64,000 bases of DNA from Chionis minor. Its lineage: Eukaryota; Chordata; Aves; Charadriiformes; Chionididae. The notes under the pieces were generated by a model. That model was not told the origin of the DNA. It searched no databases and worked only from the letters and a program-made list of their open reading frames with translations. Numbering within the stretch: the stretch's first letter is position 1; the number at the start of each line of letters is the position of its first letter. The stretch is taken from NCBI GenBank assembly GCA_013398295.1, contig VZSF01006848.1, forward strand, positions 277,870 to 341,869, written 5' to 3'. The position numbers were made by a program, and so were the translations under genes. Positions 25,501-40,500 of the stretch are shown piece after piece.

Positions 25501-28500
25501 CCAAACGGCGCAGGCTCGGCGGGCTGAGAGACCTTTAGCAGAGAGGAACTGTGGAACAGGAAATCTGGGCTCGTTTCACTGTGCATGTCAGGCTGCGGCC
25601 AAAACCAGAGTAGCTGTGCTAACATGTGAAAAGTCATCTGATAAAAGCCTGTTGCCAGAGAGGCACAACTCGGAGGAGGAATAGCCTCAATACCTTCTTT
25701 TTCTTGGTTTTGGTTCCAGAAGATGCCTCTGTCTCATGACTGTAATAATACTCAATCATCATGCTATAATTAAGGGCTTTTCATGTAATCATCTGTAGAA
25801 CTGATTACTTTGGGCTATACCCTGCTCATGCTGAGCTTCCTGGCAAAATTCCCACCGACATCACTAAGAGAAGGATTGGACCTTTCCTCAGCAGTTTACT
25901 GCTATTCTTTGACAATACCACGTGTGTGAGACAGTTTGCAGTGGAGATTAATTATTTAGACTCTTGATTCTTGGAATATTAAAATGGCACCGTAGAGAGA
26001 ACATGCTCTTTCTCAGAAGCCTGAGTTTGTTCTGGTTGTTATTGCTTCCGCGGAGTACAACACCAAAGCAAGGCATGAACAGGTATGGGGAAGAGATTTT
26101 ATCCAAGAGGCTGAAAACAATAGACTCTCAAGGCATGAAAAATAGGAAGGAAGATGAAAGATTTTTGTATTGTGGGTGATACAGGAACATTCGCTTGCTT
26201 TTTCTTACAGTAGAAAACCCCAAACAATTAAGCAATCAAACCCACTAAAACTTCAAAAGATAATACCCCCACAGATTTGTTCATTATTTTAAGAAAAGTT
26301 ACTTCAACCTTTTTAGCCAAGTTTTGCCATTAGCTCTGATGGGACTGCGATGTCCAGGAGATTAGCAGGATCAGAAAAAGCATTGGACATTTATAAGGAT
26401 AGCCAGAACACACATGATGGGAGCTCTATAAGCTCTTGTTTGTAAAGGTTAAAAGCTTTCTTTTTGAAGTATTGAATGTATGTAATTCATTTTGACTTGA
26501 GCTGGAGTTCAGGGCATGCAGCAGCGTTAGAGAACAGACCTTAATTTCCTGTCACAAGGGCCAAGTGTCTCTATATTTGGATATTCTTGCTTTTCATAAT
26601 TTGCACTGCAAGTAGCAATTAAGGGATACCATTATAGACAAGAATCCCATTGTACTAGAAATAACAGTTGTTCATTACTCCGGAGGCCTTCGACTCCAAA
26701 GCCAAGGCAATTATTGGAGACAGTTTACTGAAAAGAAAAATGAAGAGCAAATTCCTGCAGTGCCCATCTTTCGGCACCAAGCACAGGTGCCTGGATGTGG
26801 AGGCTACTCTGTTGAAGTCCTCTGCTTGGCCAACACATGAGCAGGCCACTGCAGGAGGTGGCGGAGGTGCCTGAGTGTTGCAGAAGGGGACGCTGCAGCT
26901 TTCCCCCTCGGGAATGTGTAGACTGGGGCCAAGAAGCCCAGCTGCTCACGCGGGGGACAGGGCGAGCACCAGGCTGTGGAACCGTGGCTCTCGCTGTGGG
27001 CAAGAGACATGTCATCACCGAATGCTATTTCTCTCTCCTTCTGACCAAGCTTTTGATGCAGTTCATCATCATCAGCTCTTTCAGGAGGAGAACAGCGGGA
27101 TATTCTGTGCTGCAACTTGAGTTTTCAAGTGAGCTAGGCATTTGTGAGTGTGTTCAGGGGAGCCGGTCGCCTCCTGGTCCAGCTGAGGCATCTCCCATGA
27201 GGGCGTCACAGAAGGCATCCTGCATGAGGACCCATTTTCCAGCCATGGAGAAGCAGATGAAAGGGTGACAGAGATAGGTCGGGGAGTGCAGGAGCACTTC
27301 TCTACCTCCAAGTGTAAGCATCGCCTTTATGGGTAGATCACACAGATGCACCTACGTTAGCCTACGCCGTGCTGTGCCATAGGGCTTGTACATCTCCCTA
27401 GCATCTTAGCCACATTTCTTAGGCATTATGCTTCACAAATACTTTCAAAAAGGTCCAATCTTAACTAATAGTTGCATGAATACTCCCAAGTACCATGGAT
27501 GGCCTGTGGATTTTTATGGCTACGTCTGCACTAGCTCAGCAGAAGCACACCAGAGGAAAAAGGAGCTGGTCCTGCGGCGTGGGTGCTCCAGGGGGTTTCA
27601 CTTTGGACCAGGTCTGATTTGATGGCACAGCCTAAATACCTGCACGCCCTAGGAGTGTCTCGTGGAAGGTTTCTTCTACCGTAGCCCAGATGGCTCCGGG
27701 GTGGAAGCCAGGTGGGCTGCTGGGACAGGCAGGAGCTCTGCCTCAGGAAGAGCGCTGCTCAGTCCGATTCAACAACTGGTGAAGGTGCACCCGCTACCTG
27801 CACTGCCACGTGCATGGGCTGCCTTGTCAGAAATACACTGAAAATGGGGTTTTACGCATGGCGCTTCAGCTGGCCAGTGTCTTCTGTGAGCTGAGGCACT
27901 GAGCCAGCTGTTTTTCAAGAGACGGGGCAGTCGGAAGCACAGTGTAAGAGCCAGAGCTACGCTGCTTCTCATCCGAGCTCTCCCCGTAAATGCACACCTC
28001 TCTTTGTCCATCATTGCATCTGCTTCGTTGCCTCACTTGAATTTTATGAGGATTCAAGTTTGCACGTTAGTCCACAGATGTGAAGGTTTCTATATAACTA
28101 GAGACAGTAAAAAAAAAATCTCAATACAGTAATAAGGCTTCTTTGTCATCATACTACTTGAAAGGAAGAAAGAAAGGAAGGAAGTGAGAAGGAAAGACAA
28201 AGCGCCTGATCAGGATATTGTCGAATAGACGAAGTGCTGAGAGGTGTCAAAACTTAACTAGCAAAACAATAGTGGATAAAAAAAATTACTGTCAGCAATT
28301 TTTTTTTCAAAATGGAGACGTTTCCACAGTGCTGAAAATCTCACCCCCACATCCTTGTTCAACATCAAAACGTTCTGCTTTGTGAATTGGAAGTGTTTAG
28401 TTTTCCTATTCCTTTCATGTTGACTTTATAATCATATTGGAATACCAAATTAAATATTACAGTATGTTCCTACTAGATGCTGCAGATATTGATATATGTA

Positions 28501-31500
28501 GGACAGTGTTTTGACAGTATCTGTATTTAATACCTAAGAATCATAATTTTTCTGAATTTTTCTCTGAGAGGAATTTGATTTTTTTAATTCTGATTCAGCA
28601 TGAAAACAAATGTTGAAATGTTAGCATTTCCCCGAGCGTGGAAATTCTTACCAGCTGCAATTATAATTATCCTAAATAATTTTGTTTCTGAAGCCAAGTA
28701 GAGCAATGGCAGCTAGAATATGCAAGCCTACATATTGTAGTCTATTGATATTCACAGCTTATGCTTTCCATTTGAGCAATTTTCCTTAATTTTTATTTTC
28801 TTCTTGTGTATGTGACTTATGCAAGACAAATTTATTCTAAAATAGCTCTCAGTTATTTAAATCTTTTGCTCCATTGTTTCTAACATCAGGCATTTCAGCA
28901 TTGGGATCTTAGCAAAACATAAAATGTCTTTAACTTTATAAGCTAACATTTGTTTGTCCTGTTCTCTTCTTGGTTAGGTTATGAGAGTAGCAAAAAACAG
29001 ATCATTGGTATTCAAAGAAATGTATGTATGGAAAGTTTAGGATTTTTTTTCTGTAAACCATTCAAGTATGAGCTCAAATCTCTTTTTTGTGTGTAAGAGT
29101 TTTTTTTTTCTTCAGTATTGCCTCTCTTTGTATGACTACGTCTAGAGATATTCACATCCCCAGGTGAGAGCTGAGAGGATTTAAGGGGAAGAACACGCCA
29201 TCTGGAACATTTTTTTTTCAGTTTATGCATTTACAATGTGATTTAGCCGTACCCACCAGCTCTGCAGCTTGGCTCAGGCTCCACAAGTCAACTGGCTTTT
29301 TTCTAGCTGCTGTCCCATGGGATTTACGGTTCTGCAGGCCAAACACAGCCCCCAGTTATAAATCTGCAACCCCACTAACAGTCAATGGTGTTGTTTGAAG
29401 GCAACTGAGGATATCATTTGGCCTGCAGTTATGTGGAATCACGTGATGCTTCTATTCCAATTTCTTTTTCTAGGAAAATTAATTATAGGGGGGTCTGTGG
29501 TCAGTAGATAAATCTGAGACTCAAAGGCGGTGTTGCAGAGATTAGTGATAAAGTAGAACAATCCCAGTTTGGAAGAGAGATCCTTGACAGCATTTATATT
29601 TTACTTGCCACTGCATTTTTTAGTTCTCGGGAAGCCAAAAGCAGGCTGGCCACGCCGAAGGCTGAAAATGCTCCCAAGTATTTAGAAGATGGAGGATCAG
29701 CTCCCAGGTTGCTCAGAGGCTGATGGAGAGAAACAAGGCCTTTTCATTACGACCAATGTAGAGAAATGTTTTTGTGTTGGAAAGTGATTTCAGCTGACGT
29801 TTTGTTTTCTGTTTGTCACCTATTGCTACAGATCCGAAAGGGTGCTGGGTATTTCCAGCCAGCCCTCGCTCCCCAGCCTCCCTTCTTCAATATTCTTGAA
29901 TATTCTGCCCAGCTCTGCCCTTTCTTTTCATTTTGCAGTTTGGTGTCATGTCCAAAGAGAATCAAAACCCACCGAGATGTGCTTCATGGACTTGCTGGGC
30001 TTCAGGTCTTGCCCTTAACGAGTTACCAAAGAAAATTCTCAGTCTGAGCGTTTTATGTCCTTCTTGTAAAGATATTAGCAGCTGTCGATTAGCTTTTGGC
30101 AGAGGGTTTGCAGCCTGGCCGTAGCACCAGGACTTCCATGGAGATAGTTGGCAGTATCAGCCATGAGGGCGTGCAGCCCCCTTCTCCTTCCTCCAGCTGG
30201 AGCGTACCCACTGCTGGGGTGTTGCCTCCCTGTGACACAGAAAATGACAGGTGAAGTTGGAACTTCTTTTGAAGCCTTTAACTTCTCATGTCACTTGACT
30301 ATGCCCTCTAAGGAGAGTGATTTATGATACTGGCTTTGCCCTCCTTGCTCTGTTAGGAAACAAAGCAATGCCTGACAACGGGGTATCCATCTTCATTGCT
30401 GCTCTGTTGATTGGAATCAGTGGGTGCTAAAGATGCAGGAGACAGTAACGGTGCCTTTTTGGAATATTAGGAGGTGAAGAAATACACTTAAGGAACTGGC
30501 AGATTATAGGGGCGGCGGGGGGGATCAGAAAAAAAAATAAATTGTTAGGAAACCCATGTTTGTTTGCTGACTCTACTAATGAGTCCATAGGGGTTTTGTC
30601 ATGTAATTGTCACTGATCGTAATAGATATGTTTCTTTCTAGCTGCACAATAGGGCTTATTTCTTAGATTTGAATATTTTCAATGGATTTCTTCTGTAAGC
30701 AAATAAAAAGGACACTGACAAATAGGCAAAGCCAAAAATTCTGCAAGTCTAGTAAGTATCACAAAATTACTACGGTAGGATTCCTTCTGCTTTCCAGGCT
30801 GCCAGTGATCCTGCCGGCGCTGGCTGGCAATCAGGAGTGCTCAGCATTACGGCAGTGACCCTCCTGCCTCCCCAGCCAGCTCCTGGGAAGAGTCCCGGCA
30901 CGGAGACGGGAGAGCGCGGGTTCAGGTTTCTCTGTGGAGATGTCAGAGGCAGCAGCCTTCCGCTTGGAAGCGCCAGTACAAGGCAAAAAAAGAAAGATAA
31001 ACAAAAGCTTTGCAGAGAGCAGATTGAAGCAAGGAAACAACATAATAAATAAATGACTAGGTAGATGAGGTGCCACGCTTTTACCTCATTTCCAAGCTCT
31101 GCCTGGGAAGGCTGGTAAATAAAACCAGTCTATCTGTGGAGCGATTCCTAGACAAGAAAATGAGTTAATGTGCAGCAGAGAGTAGAGCTGGTGGAAGAAG
31201 ACTGTGTGCGCCACCGCTACCTGCTTGCTCGTTTTCCCCTGAAACAAATATTTCCTATCATCATTAATGATAATTTCTGGAGATGCTGGACAGAGGTAAT
31301 TAAATCACTCCACACTTTGGATATGGGTGGGTTTTAGTCACTGCTAATCTGGCTTAGTTTATGATTAGTGGCTACAAGTTACCAAGAAATGTTCCTTCAG
31401 GGCAGTGACATCTATTCTTCTCTCCCTTGTAAATGTGGAATAAACTTGAAGTCAGTAGTGTGCCACTGATGCGTAGCAAGCTTAATTGAAGGTAAAATGA

Positions 31501-34500
31501 TTTCTATTTGCAGGCACAGTGCTAATACTGAAAGAAGAGTAAAGTTCCCCTTTGTGCAGGAGGCCCGAATGCAGCAAAAAACTGGTTTGCCTGGGAGCAA
31601 AAAAACCCCAAACTAAAGCATATGTACCAAGTAGGGCCATCTTCCAGTGCAACCATCAGAAAAATGGCTTGAGGCTATTAAGGGAAAATCATTGAAATGA
31701 TCAGCCTAGTGCATAGCAAAAGAAGCGAACAAGATAATAGATTGCAACAGATGGCTCTGTGTAAGCAAGAAAATAACAGAGCATGTCTGATTCTTGGTAT
31801 ATGGAAAAATGTCTTTTTCTGGGGAAAAAACTGAAGCATCTGTACACTCAAACAGGTGTATTCATTTTCACATATGACATAATTTGCAGCTTATGTATCA
31901 ATGTGTACATTGTGTTTGCTTTGAGAAAACTGTATTGATTGATTTTGTATCTTTTTAGAAAAAAAACATTGCAATTCATACTATGAGCCTAGACAATGAC
32001 ACAGCAAAAAACAAGAGAGAAGTAATCAGCATGGTTTCCCCTCCCAGCAGGAATAAATCGTTACAACTGTAAATCAAACAAGTTATTACAGGGCTCAAAC
32101 AGCCCTGAAAATGCCAAGTAGCAGCAGCAGATAATTAAAGAGAAAAAGTTGAGACCAAGCCTTATATTTAAAATGTTTCAAGAACTCATTGCAAATACCT
32201 TTATTTTCTTTTTTTCCCTCTCTCACTCTCTGTCTCAAGTGGCAAACAACAGCAATCGGAAAAAGAAAGTGCAGCAAAAACGTTACTTACAAACTGTCCT
32301 TTGCAGCATAGCAGCCTAACTGGTGAAGGGGTGACGCGGTCCTGGAGTGTGGATGGAGAACGGCATAGACGGAGAACTGTTGCGTGCTGATGAGGGAGCA
32401 GATGCTATCAAAGGCATTTTGGGGCGTTAGATAAGGTTCTGGCTCCTCTCCATCGGCAGCACCCATCTCGTTACTCTCGGCACATGAAGAGATTTCACCC
32501 TCTAAAGCCAGGGCTGGGTGGCTGTAACGAGGTGCACTCCAGGGAGTGCAGGAGACAGCCAAGGGAGCCCGGGAGCAGAATTTTAGGAAAACATCTAGCA
32601 CAGTTGCCATCTGTATTTTCATACGATCTCGCAGTTAAAAATAGGGAAGAGAGTGGCACGGTATGACTAGCCAATTCTCTGCAGGCCTTCACAAGAACAT
32701 CTTTTGTCCGTGGTTCACTTAATACTCATACTTTAATCTCTGCCTAGTTTACACTTGAAGTTTTGCACTATAAATATGTGAAATACGCTTTAAACCGGCA
32801 CCTCTTCCCATGTATCAGTCCTGCTTACATTAATAGACACTCCATAGTACACTTTGAACAGGAGATGTCTAAATAAAAGTTAACAGATTGTGTTGTATCG
32901 TGAACTCCCTCTGAAGAGACATAAAAGTTCTTTTACAGTAAACAGGAAATGAGTAAGACAAGAAAGAAGTATATAAAATAATAAGCGGTTTAAAGATAGA
33001 CAGAAATAAAGGGCTATGCAATGAAATTAGAAGGTGGTAAATTATAAAATATTAAAACATTTTGTGACACAACATATATAATCATATACATTAAACGCAG
33101 CACAACTAGAAAAGACTTAATAGAATCCAAAAATAATTTGGAGTATCATCTACATATCAAGTATATCTAAAGAGACAACTAATACCAGCAAGGAAAAAAA
33201 AAAGGATATGAAGTCTTCAGAATTTTAGTATAACAACCATTACGAAATATCAGTATAATAGGTGGTGATCAGAAGGAAAGTAGAGATGATCATGTAGGAG
33301 GTTATCTGCTGAGAAGATTTTAAACTTCCCTCTGAGGTATCTGGTCCTGGTTGTTTTAACAGATAGATACAAATCTGTGCTGATCTTCTGTCTCATGCAA
33401 TGATGTTTGATTCCTGAACTACAGATCGCACATTCATCCATATGCATTTCTGAAGCTGAGTAAAATTTTCTTTCATAACATCATGATTTAAATTAACCTT
33501 TTGATTAGAGCAGGAACAGCTAATAATTAAATAGAGGGAAAAATAAACCTGCACGTAAAAAACCCCATTTCTTTGAGCCTGTCTATGGGCAAATTTATGC
33601 CCTTTTGTAAATAAACTGTATTTTGATTAAGCAGTTGAGTTCTCTGTCAGTTGGTACTCTCCCTATTTAATCAACAACAGCAAGAGAGATAGAATCAGAT
33701 CCTTGATTGCTATTGATGGCTTATGGTAAACAGCTGGTTGCAAGACAATGCAAAACAAGGGCATGATTGATATTGTGACAGACAAAAAACAAGGAAAGCC
33801 AGATGCAGAGTTTAGTTTTTACCTTGATTCCCCCTTGGAAAAAAAATAAAAAATTAAACATAGTGAATTGGCTGTTAATAATCTCATTACTAGGAAGCAA
33901 AACCCTAGTAAAAGGCAGGCTGGCCACAAGCAAGATGGGTGCAAGACCCAACATGCAAGTTGCAGGAAACCCCCTTGTTTTGCAATTAGAAACCCAGCCA
34001 GCGAAATCATAAGCATAAAGCCACTCATTCTGTACGTAATATACGGTTTTGGTTGCTTGCTTTTTTTTAATCTGGAACAGTTGTAAAGGCTCCTGGGTTT
34101 ACACTTCTGGTAGATAAAAACCTGTTTGCTAAGGCTTGGGACTTGAACATGTGGTTACCAGGAGAATTTGCTCTCCAGCTATAATTTTTGTGTAACAAGT
34201 GCATGTTATAGCCCATATAACTCTTTTATTCAAAGTAGTATCCATGCTGTAATGTGATTTAGATAGAAAAAGATCCCTACTCTTTTGGGGAAAGAGGTAA
34301 CAGTGTAAACCGACCCCTTTAAACGCTTCCCTGTTAAGTCCTGGGTGCGGGAAATGCCATTCCTCTTCCAGATGCTTAATGAAATTTCAAAATTTTTTTG
34401 TATCTGTCTGTACACATAAATGCCCATATACATTCACTATATATATGTATATTCTGGGTTTTATTATGGTAAATTGTATACACTCACTTTAGTAATCTAC

Positions 34501-37500
34501 ACCTTGGATAAATCTGCTTTGAAGTGAAGTCAGGGGCTAGGAAAACATCTTCTGGCTGGGATTGTGGAATAAAGTGTTCTGCAGTGCTAAAGCAGCTTAT
34601 CCTGAACTTATCAATTAACAGTCAAAGTGACATGTAGTGGATGACTTCGTTATGATCTTTTGTAAGTTTCTAGAAAAAAAAAAAAAACAGCCTGGTTTTA
34701 AGAAGTAGCTTTAAAGATTGTAACTCTTCACTTGAATTATTGGATGGTTTGGATTAAGGCCTTTTACTAGATGAAAAATACTTGTTATAAAACAGGCTTA
34801 AATCTTAGTTTTAAAAGCTTCTTATGCATGTCAACTACCTATGTCATTTTATAATGTCACGTTGGTACTTAAAAGCATACTCTTACACACAAAAATACCC
34901 ACCAAACAAACCAAACCCAGAAACTAAAAATATGTCTATCATATATAGAAGCAGTGATAGCCAAGTCCTTTATGTTAGGCTTATTGTCATTAAATACTGA
35001 ATGTAAACGGCTGATATTACCAAAAGAGCAGCAACAGATTAGAAAACAACACAAAACCAAGACTAATCTGGAATGCGAAATGCACCGTTACTAACCACCA
35101 CACCTCGTGGGAATCTGAACATTATCTATCAGGCTCGAGCAATTTCAGCTCTCAGGGCAGCCAGCGGACTGGGAAATACCCACTGTGTGGGTCTCTATTT
35201 GTGAGTCGCTAGTGAAAGATTTTTTAAAATGGCTGATCTTTCATTCTGCACTGCCTCAGCAGAGTGGGATGTGATGATGATGTCAAATTAAACTTCTGTC
35301 TGAACAGACCTGGAAATTAAACTATCATAAGTAACGTATTATGTATAACCAGAATAGTTTATTACCTTTGAAAAAAATGAAGGGTAATGTATGTATAATC
35401 AGAATCAGACATCTTTAGATAATTTTGAAAGTGCATTCTTAACAACTACCAGGACAAGCCCTTGGCGGTCTCCAGCCTTCAAGTTATTTTTAGCAGCAGA
35501 ATTAATTGTCTTTGATAATTTCTAGTGCATATATTCTAGGGAGTCAAACTACAATTCTGGAGCATTTTATGCTTCCTCACAGACCAGTGTTAGAGGAGAA
35601 AGTGTAAGGCCTGAGCCTGGCTGAATCTCCTCTGCAGTTGTTCTTAAGGCAGTTTTGGCACTCTGATCATGATTTGCTTCTATACTAACAAAAACGATAC
35701 GAAGAATGAAAAATAAAGCTCAGTTTTTAAAGAGACTTGGATCACCCCAAGGACAAGGAATGAGATACAGGTTTTCAGATGTCTCCTCTTACCTCATGTC
35801 ACATGTGAATTTGTCCTCAAGAATGGCTAATTTTTATTTAGCTTTTCCTTTTAAATTTTAGATTTCGAGACGTTAATTTTTTGGCCTCGCTAGCTTTCTA
35901 ATGTGGTTCCTTTGTGCTTAGTAAATTAATGTAATGCTATAGAATAGCAAAAATCAAAACCATTGCTACACAAGCCAAACATAAACAAGTTATATAACGC
36001 TGCAATCATTCATTTATTAAAGTAAGTGGAAAATTCAAGGCGTACGTAATCTTTTTGGACAACTGACAGGCAGGTGTGATCAAGAGAATGGGGAATCCAG
36101 TGATTGTAGGCAGATAGAGAGACAGGTTTGTCCGGGTGATTAGAAAGTAAAGTGAAACGGAATTGGCAAAAACGGGAGAGAGCATCGGCTGTCCCATGAC
36201 AAAGAGAGGTAACAGTGCAGAGACCACCAGGGGGATTTAGAGGAACCAGCTGCAGCAGCGATGAGCAAGTGTCTGGGGAGATTCAGGAGCCAGGACCCCT
36301 TGACAAAGAGGAGTGCAAAGCAGCTGTGCCAGAAAAGCGATAAAAAAACCCTTGCAGAGTGGGCTTAAAGAACTGCCGGATCCTCTCCAATTCTCAATAA
36401 TCCCCCGGTATATTCAGCATAGAAGGAAAAAAGGTAACACCAGGCTTCAGGTGCCTCCCAGCTCAGGTCACTGTACGCATCCCTCCTGTTTGTGGTCCAC
36501 CTCCCCGCACACCCCATGAGCCCACCTCCGCCTGGGGCCGGGGGCGCAGCTGGCCCCAGCCCTTTTTGCAGGAAGGATGGTTTTCCTACACCAAGACTGT
36601 TCAACTCCACTTGCTTTCAGACACTACGCACCACATCAGCTCATGCAACGTTGCTGTTACTGAAAATTGCTCGTCTTCGTCCTTCCCGCCGCATGCGGTG
36701 ACCTGGGTTAGCAGCGAGCTGGACCATTTTTCAGCAAAGCTAAACCAAAGCCAACCCACCTCTAGCCTTTCCCACAACTCCTATTTTCTGTCATCTGCAT
36801 GTCTTCTTTGCTCAGCATTTGCATCGTGTTTTGGCCTGATCTTCTTCCCTCCAGCTTGTTCTGCGCATCTCTTTACCCATCACCGCGTTTGCTCTCTCTT
36901 ATGCCGCAGCCTAGAGACAGGCAGTTGGAAACACCCCAGCCAGGCTTTAGCAGCAACAACAAAAATAAGAGATGTTCTTCCCATGCTGAAGTCGCAGAGC
37001 GCTGCGGGCAGGACCTGCCTCCAGGGAGCCCAGGAAATCTGTGCAGTTAAGTACAAAAGCAGCGTGGGTCCTAAAAGACAACACGTATTAGCTCCAATCC
37101 AAGAAGTCAATCGGCAGAACAGGAATACGTGATGAAAAGTATCTTTACACGGATGTGAGGCACACGTAGACAGAGCGGGGCACAAAGCCAGCTCGCTTCA
37201 AGCGGTAGGAAAAGTTCACAACAGGTGAGAATTGCCCTCTTTAGGCAGCAGAAGATGCCTCCCCTGACTGTCCAAATCATGAGCCACAGCCCTGACCACA
37301 CACACGTTTCTGCGTGGCACAATCGTTCACCCTTCGGCCATTTCTGTACTGTTCTGAAGGTCTTGACATCCACAAACTCCATCTCCCAGCTTCCTTGACC
37401 TGGCCACCCACCCACCGTCAGTGTGAGGGCTCCCTGTTTGTGGTGTGGAGGCGCCTGATTATCTGGAACGAGTGGGACCTAACGCAGCCGGCATGCCCAA

Positions 37501-40500
37501 AACCAAGGCTCCCACATACTGGTGGGGTTCAGTCCCATGGTTTCCCGAGGCCGGTCATGACAGTGACGAGTGCAGCCTTCGGTGGGGTGCCCACAGGCAG
37601 CAGGGATGAGACCAGTGAACTCTGCTACTGAACCTTGAATGCCAACAGCAGTGGTGTTGTCACAGCCCCAGTTGGCCAAGGCTAAGGGCAGGGTTATGTG
37701 TGCCTCAGAGCTCGTCTGCTGTGTTCTCCCCACAAACCTTGCCTTGCGTAATATTGTTGTACCCGGTACTCAAGTCTTCTTGCAAGCAGATGCAACAAAA
37801 ATACAGGTGTGGATCGACTCGTGATTTCCTGCTCGTGAGGGGTGATTCTGCTTTTTTATTTCCTTCACGTTAGAACGGTGCTAACCAAGTTTCTGATGAA
37901 AGACGTGTTTATCTTACAGTATTGCTAAGGAAGAGATCATAGACACACAGAGGATCTGGTGTCATGGAAAACTCTTGCTTTGAACCGTAATCATCATCTT
38001 GGCAGTTTGCTGAACCCTAACAATCCTCTTAGCTATGGGTTGGGCAGTGCTGCACAGGGTATGCCACAGGTGCTTGCAGACATCACTATACAAACATTGA
38101 AATAACCACAGGGCAATTATTGACACTAGATATTTTTTAACACAAATGAACTAACTGTCAACATATCCATTTCTATAGTGGACATAATTAATCTTCTTTT
38201 TTTTTTTTTTTTCAACAGCACTATTCTATCGGTGTGGGAATATTGCCAGCCCCCCTCACTTGTTTAAATCTGTCTGAAATTCCCCTGCTCCTCCCCCATT
38301 TTGACTAATAGAAATAACACCATGCCATTTTGCTGCAACAGCTTTTCCCTTACCCCATCCAAGACATTAAGGAGTGTATTAGCCAGGGTTGGATGTGGTA
38401 TGGAAACTTGACCTGCTGTTATTTTGCTCTGATTTCCCCATGAAAGTCAATCACTTTGTTTTGCTCTCCTTTTAGTGTAGGTTTTTGTTTCTTCTCTTCT
38501 GTTTTGTAAATATGCTGGATCTTACCCTCCCCGATTTCTTAACATCCTTTGTGTGCTGGATCTTGTCAAAGGGCTTTTGAAACTTTGTGTATGTTAATCC
38601 ACCAGTTTATCTACTTACGGACATTTTCAAATAAAGTCCCAGAACTACGTGAAAACTGATTTCCCACTGCTGAAATGCAGCCCTTGAATTTCCAGATGTT
38701 TTGTTATTCTTTCAGCCAATTCACCAAGTCAAGTTGCTGAGTACAGTTTGTAGGCTGCTAATACCCCTACTCAATTCTAAATAGATTTACTGTTTTTAAG
38801 TGTATTATGGCAGAAGTTTGTAACAAAAGCTTGTCTATTTTTGTTAGCAGCTGCACCATGTTCTTGCAGAAGTTTTGTATGCCAACACATGTGTTTAGGG
38901 ATTTTTTTTAATATTTATTTTTTTATTTTTGTTACCGCTTTTTCCTGCATGCCTTTTTCTGACTCTTCCGTCTCCTGAATCTTCACTGAACTGCAGGGGG
39001 GATGCTCAGATCTTACCTGATACAGAGTAGGGGTACTGGGGGGCATGCAAACCCAGCCCCAACTACTCATGCTCCAGACTTCCCAGACCAGGTACCTCCT
39101 GAAAATGCAACATGCGCTGAATACTCGGATGCACAAATACAATAGTCACTGCCAGGGTGGTCACTTTAAAAAACCTGAGCAGCAGTAATAAGCACACTGT
39201 ACTTCTTGCATAACAGCTTTGAGCGTTTGGTTGAAGAGGGAAAGTTGTCACTATTCCAGGACTCTGTTTGCACTTACTAGTCCATGTTCTTCTCTAATCT
39301 AAAAAGCTTAGGCTCTTTGGGGAATATGGACTGCAACTCTGTCCCCCTGTTCCCATGAATTTAAATGCTAGGCTAGAAAAACTCAAGATTTCTTTTCTTT
39401 ACTGTGTTCCTGGGCTTCACATCCTTGTGACTATAGCCACACCAGTACGGGTCAGTTTTGCCCAGTGTGACTATTTTCTTGAAAAGTGAAATACCTGAAA
39501 GAGACTGAGAGGGACCAAAGGGCGTCCCCCTTCATGGACAAATGCTGTAGCACTGGTTCTGTTACGCAGGAGGTCGGTCTTACACCCATCTACTATTTCT
39601 CCCAGCGTTACTAAAGAAAAATAAACGTGTCCCATTAGATGATTGCCCACAGCAGGGGAGCCTGCTCTCAGTCCCTGGGACTTCCTACTGCATAGTTTGC
39701 AGACACCTCTCCCCTTGGCAAAGTTTGTTTCCCCTTCCGGGAAACCGACCCTCCCCAAGCTACTTTGGAGGGTGCCCAGGACCTTCCTGCTCCGTATGGT
39801 CCTCAAGTGCCCAACGTTAGGCAAGATGATGCCTAGTTTGGGGGTACCTAAAATGACTTGTTTTGTGGGGGCAGGATGGGGAAGCATATGCAGCCTGTCA
39901 AAATTGTCTGCAGGTGCTCAAAACCCCACATGAATTCCAGATGCAATCCCAACCGACTGTTTCCCAGCACTGCCTGATCTTGTGAGCACCTCCCTACTGA
40001 ACCTGAAAGCTCCCCGGGCATTTAACTTTTATTCACCCACACACATTAAGGAGATCCTGTTTTGGGAAGATAGGCACTTATCTCTTGCCTCAAGTCCCAT
40101 TGCAATCCAGCTTAGGAAGACAGGCATTTAAATCCCTTTCAGAAGCCTGAAAAATTAGCAGCAGTCAGAATTATGTCTGGCTTCTTCCGGCGTGGGGCAT
40201 CAGCTCCGACATACGTGTGAAACGGAGGGAGCACGTCTCGAGCTGAGCACAGGAGTGGAAGCGTACATTGTACCATTTGAGAGAGATTGATGCGACACTG
40301 CCCACACTTCACAAGACTGCCCCAACGATTGCGCCATGCTTGGGCAAAAAAACATCAACCTCTCTCCCACTGAACTTGAACCACTGCGGGGCTGGCAGGT
40401 GTCGTTGGCTCCAGTTCTCGTCTCAAGCGGAGCAAAACCAAGGGAGCCAACTCACGCGCTTGGAAAAGACGTGCTGTATGGGAGGTTGTAGTGGAACAAA

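Noticed and set aside
36566..37132. 188-codon ORF, the longest outside ZBED1 and the retrovirus apart from GC-rich artefacts
   Set aside because: Ser/Cys/His-rich low-information sequence, no domain, no CpG promoter or splice context.
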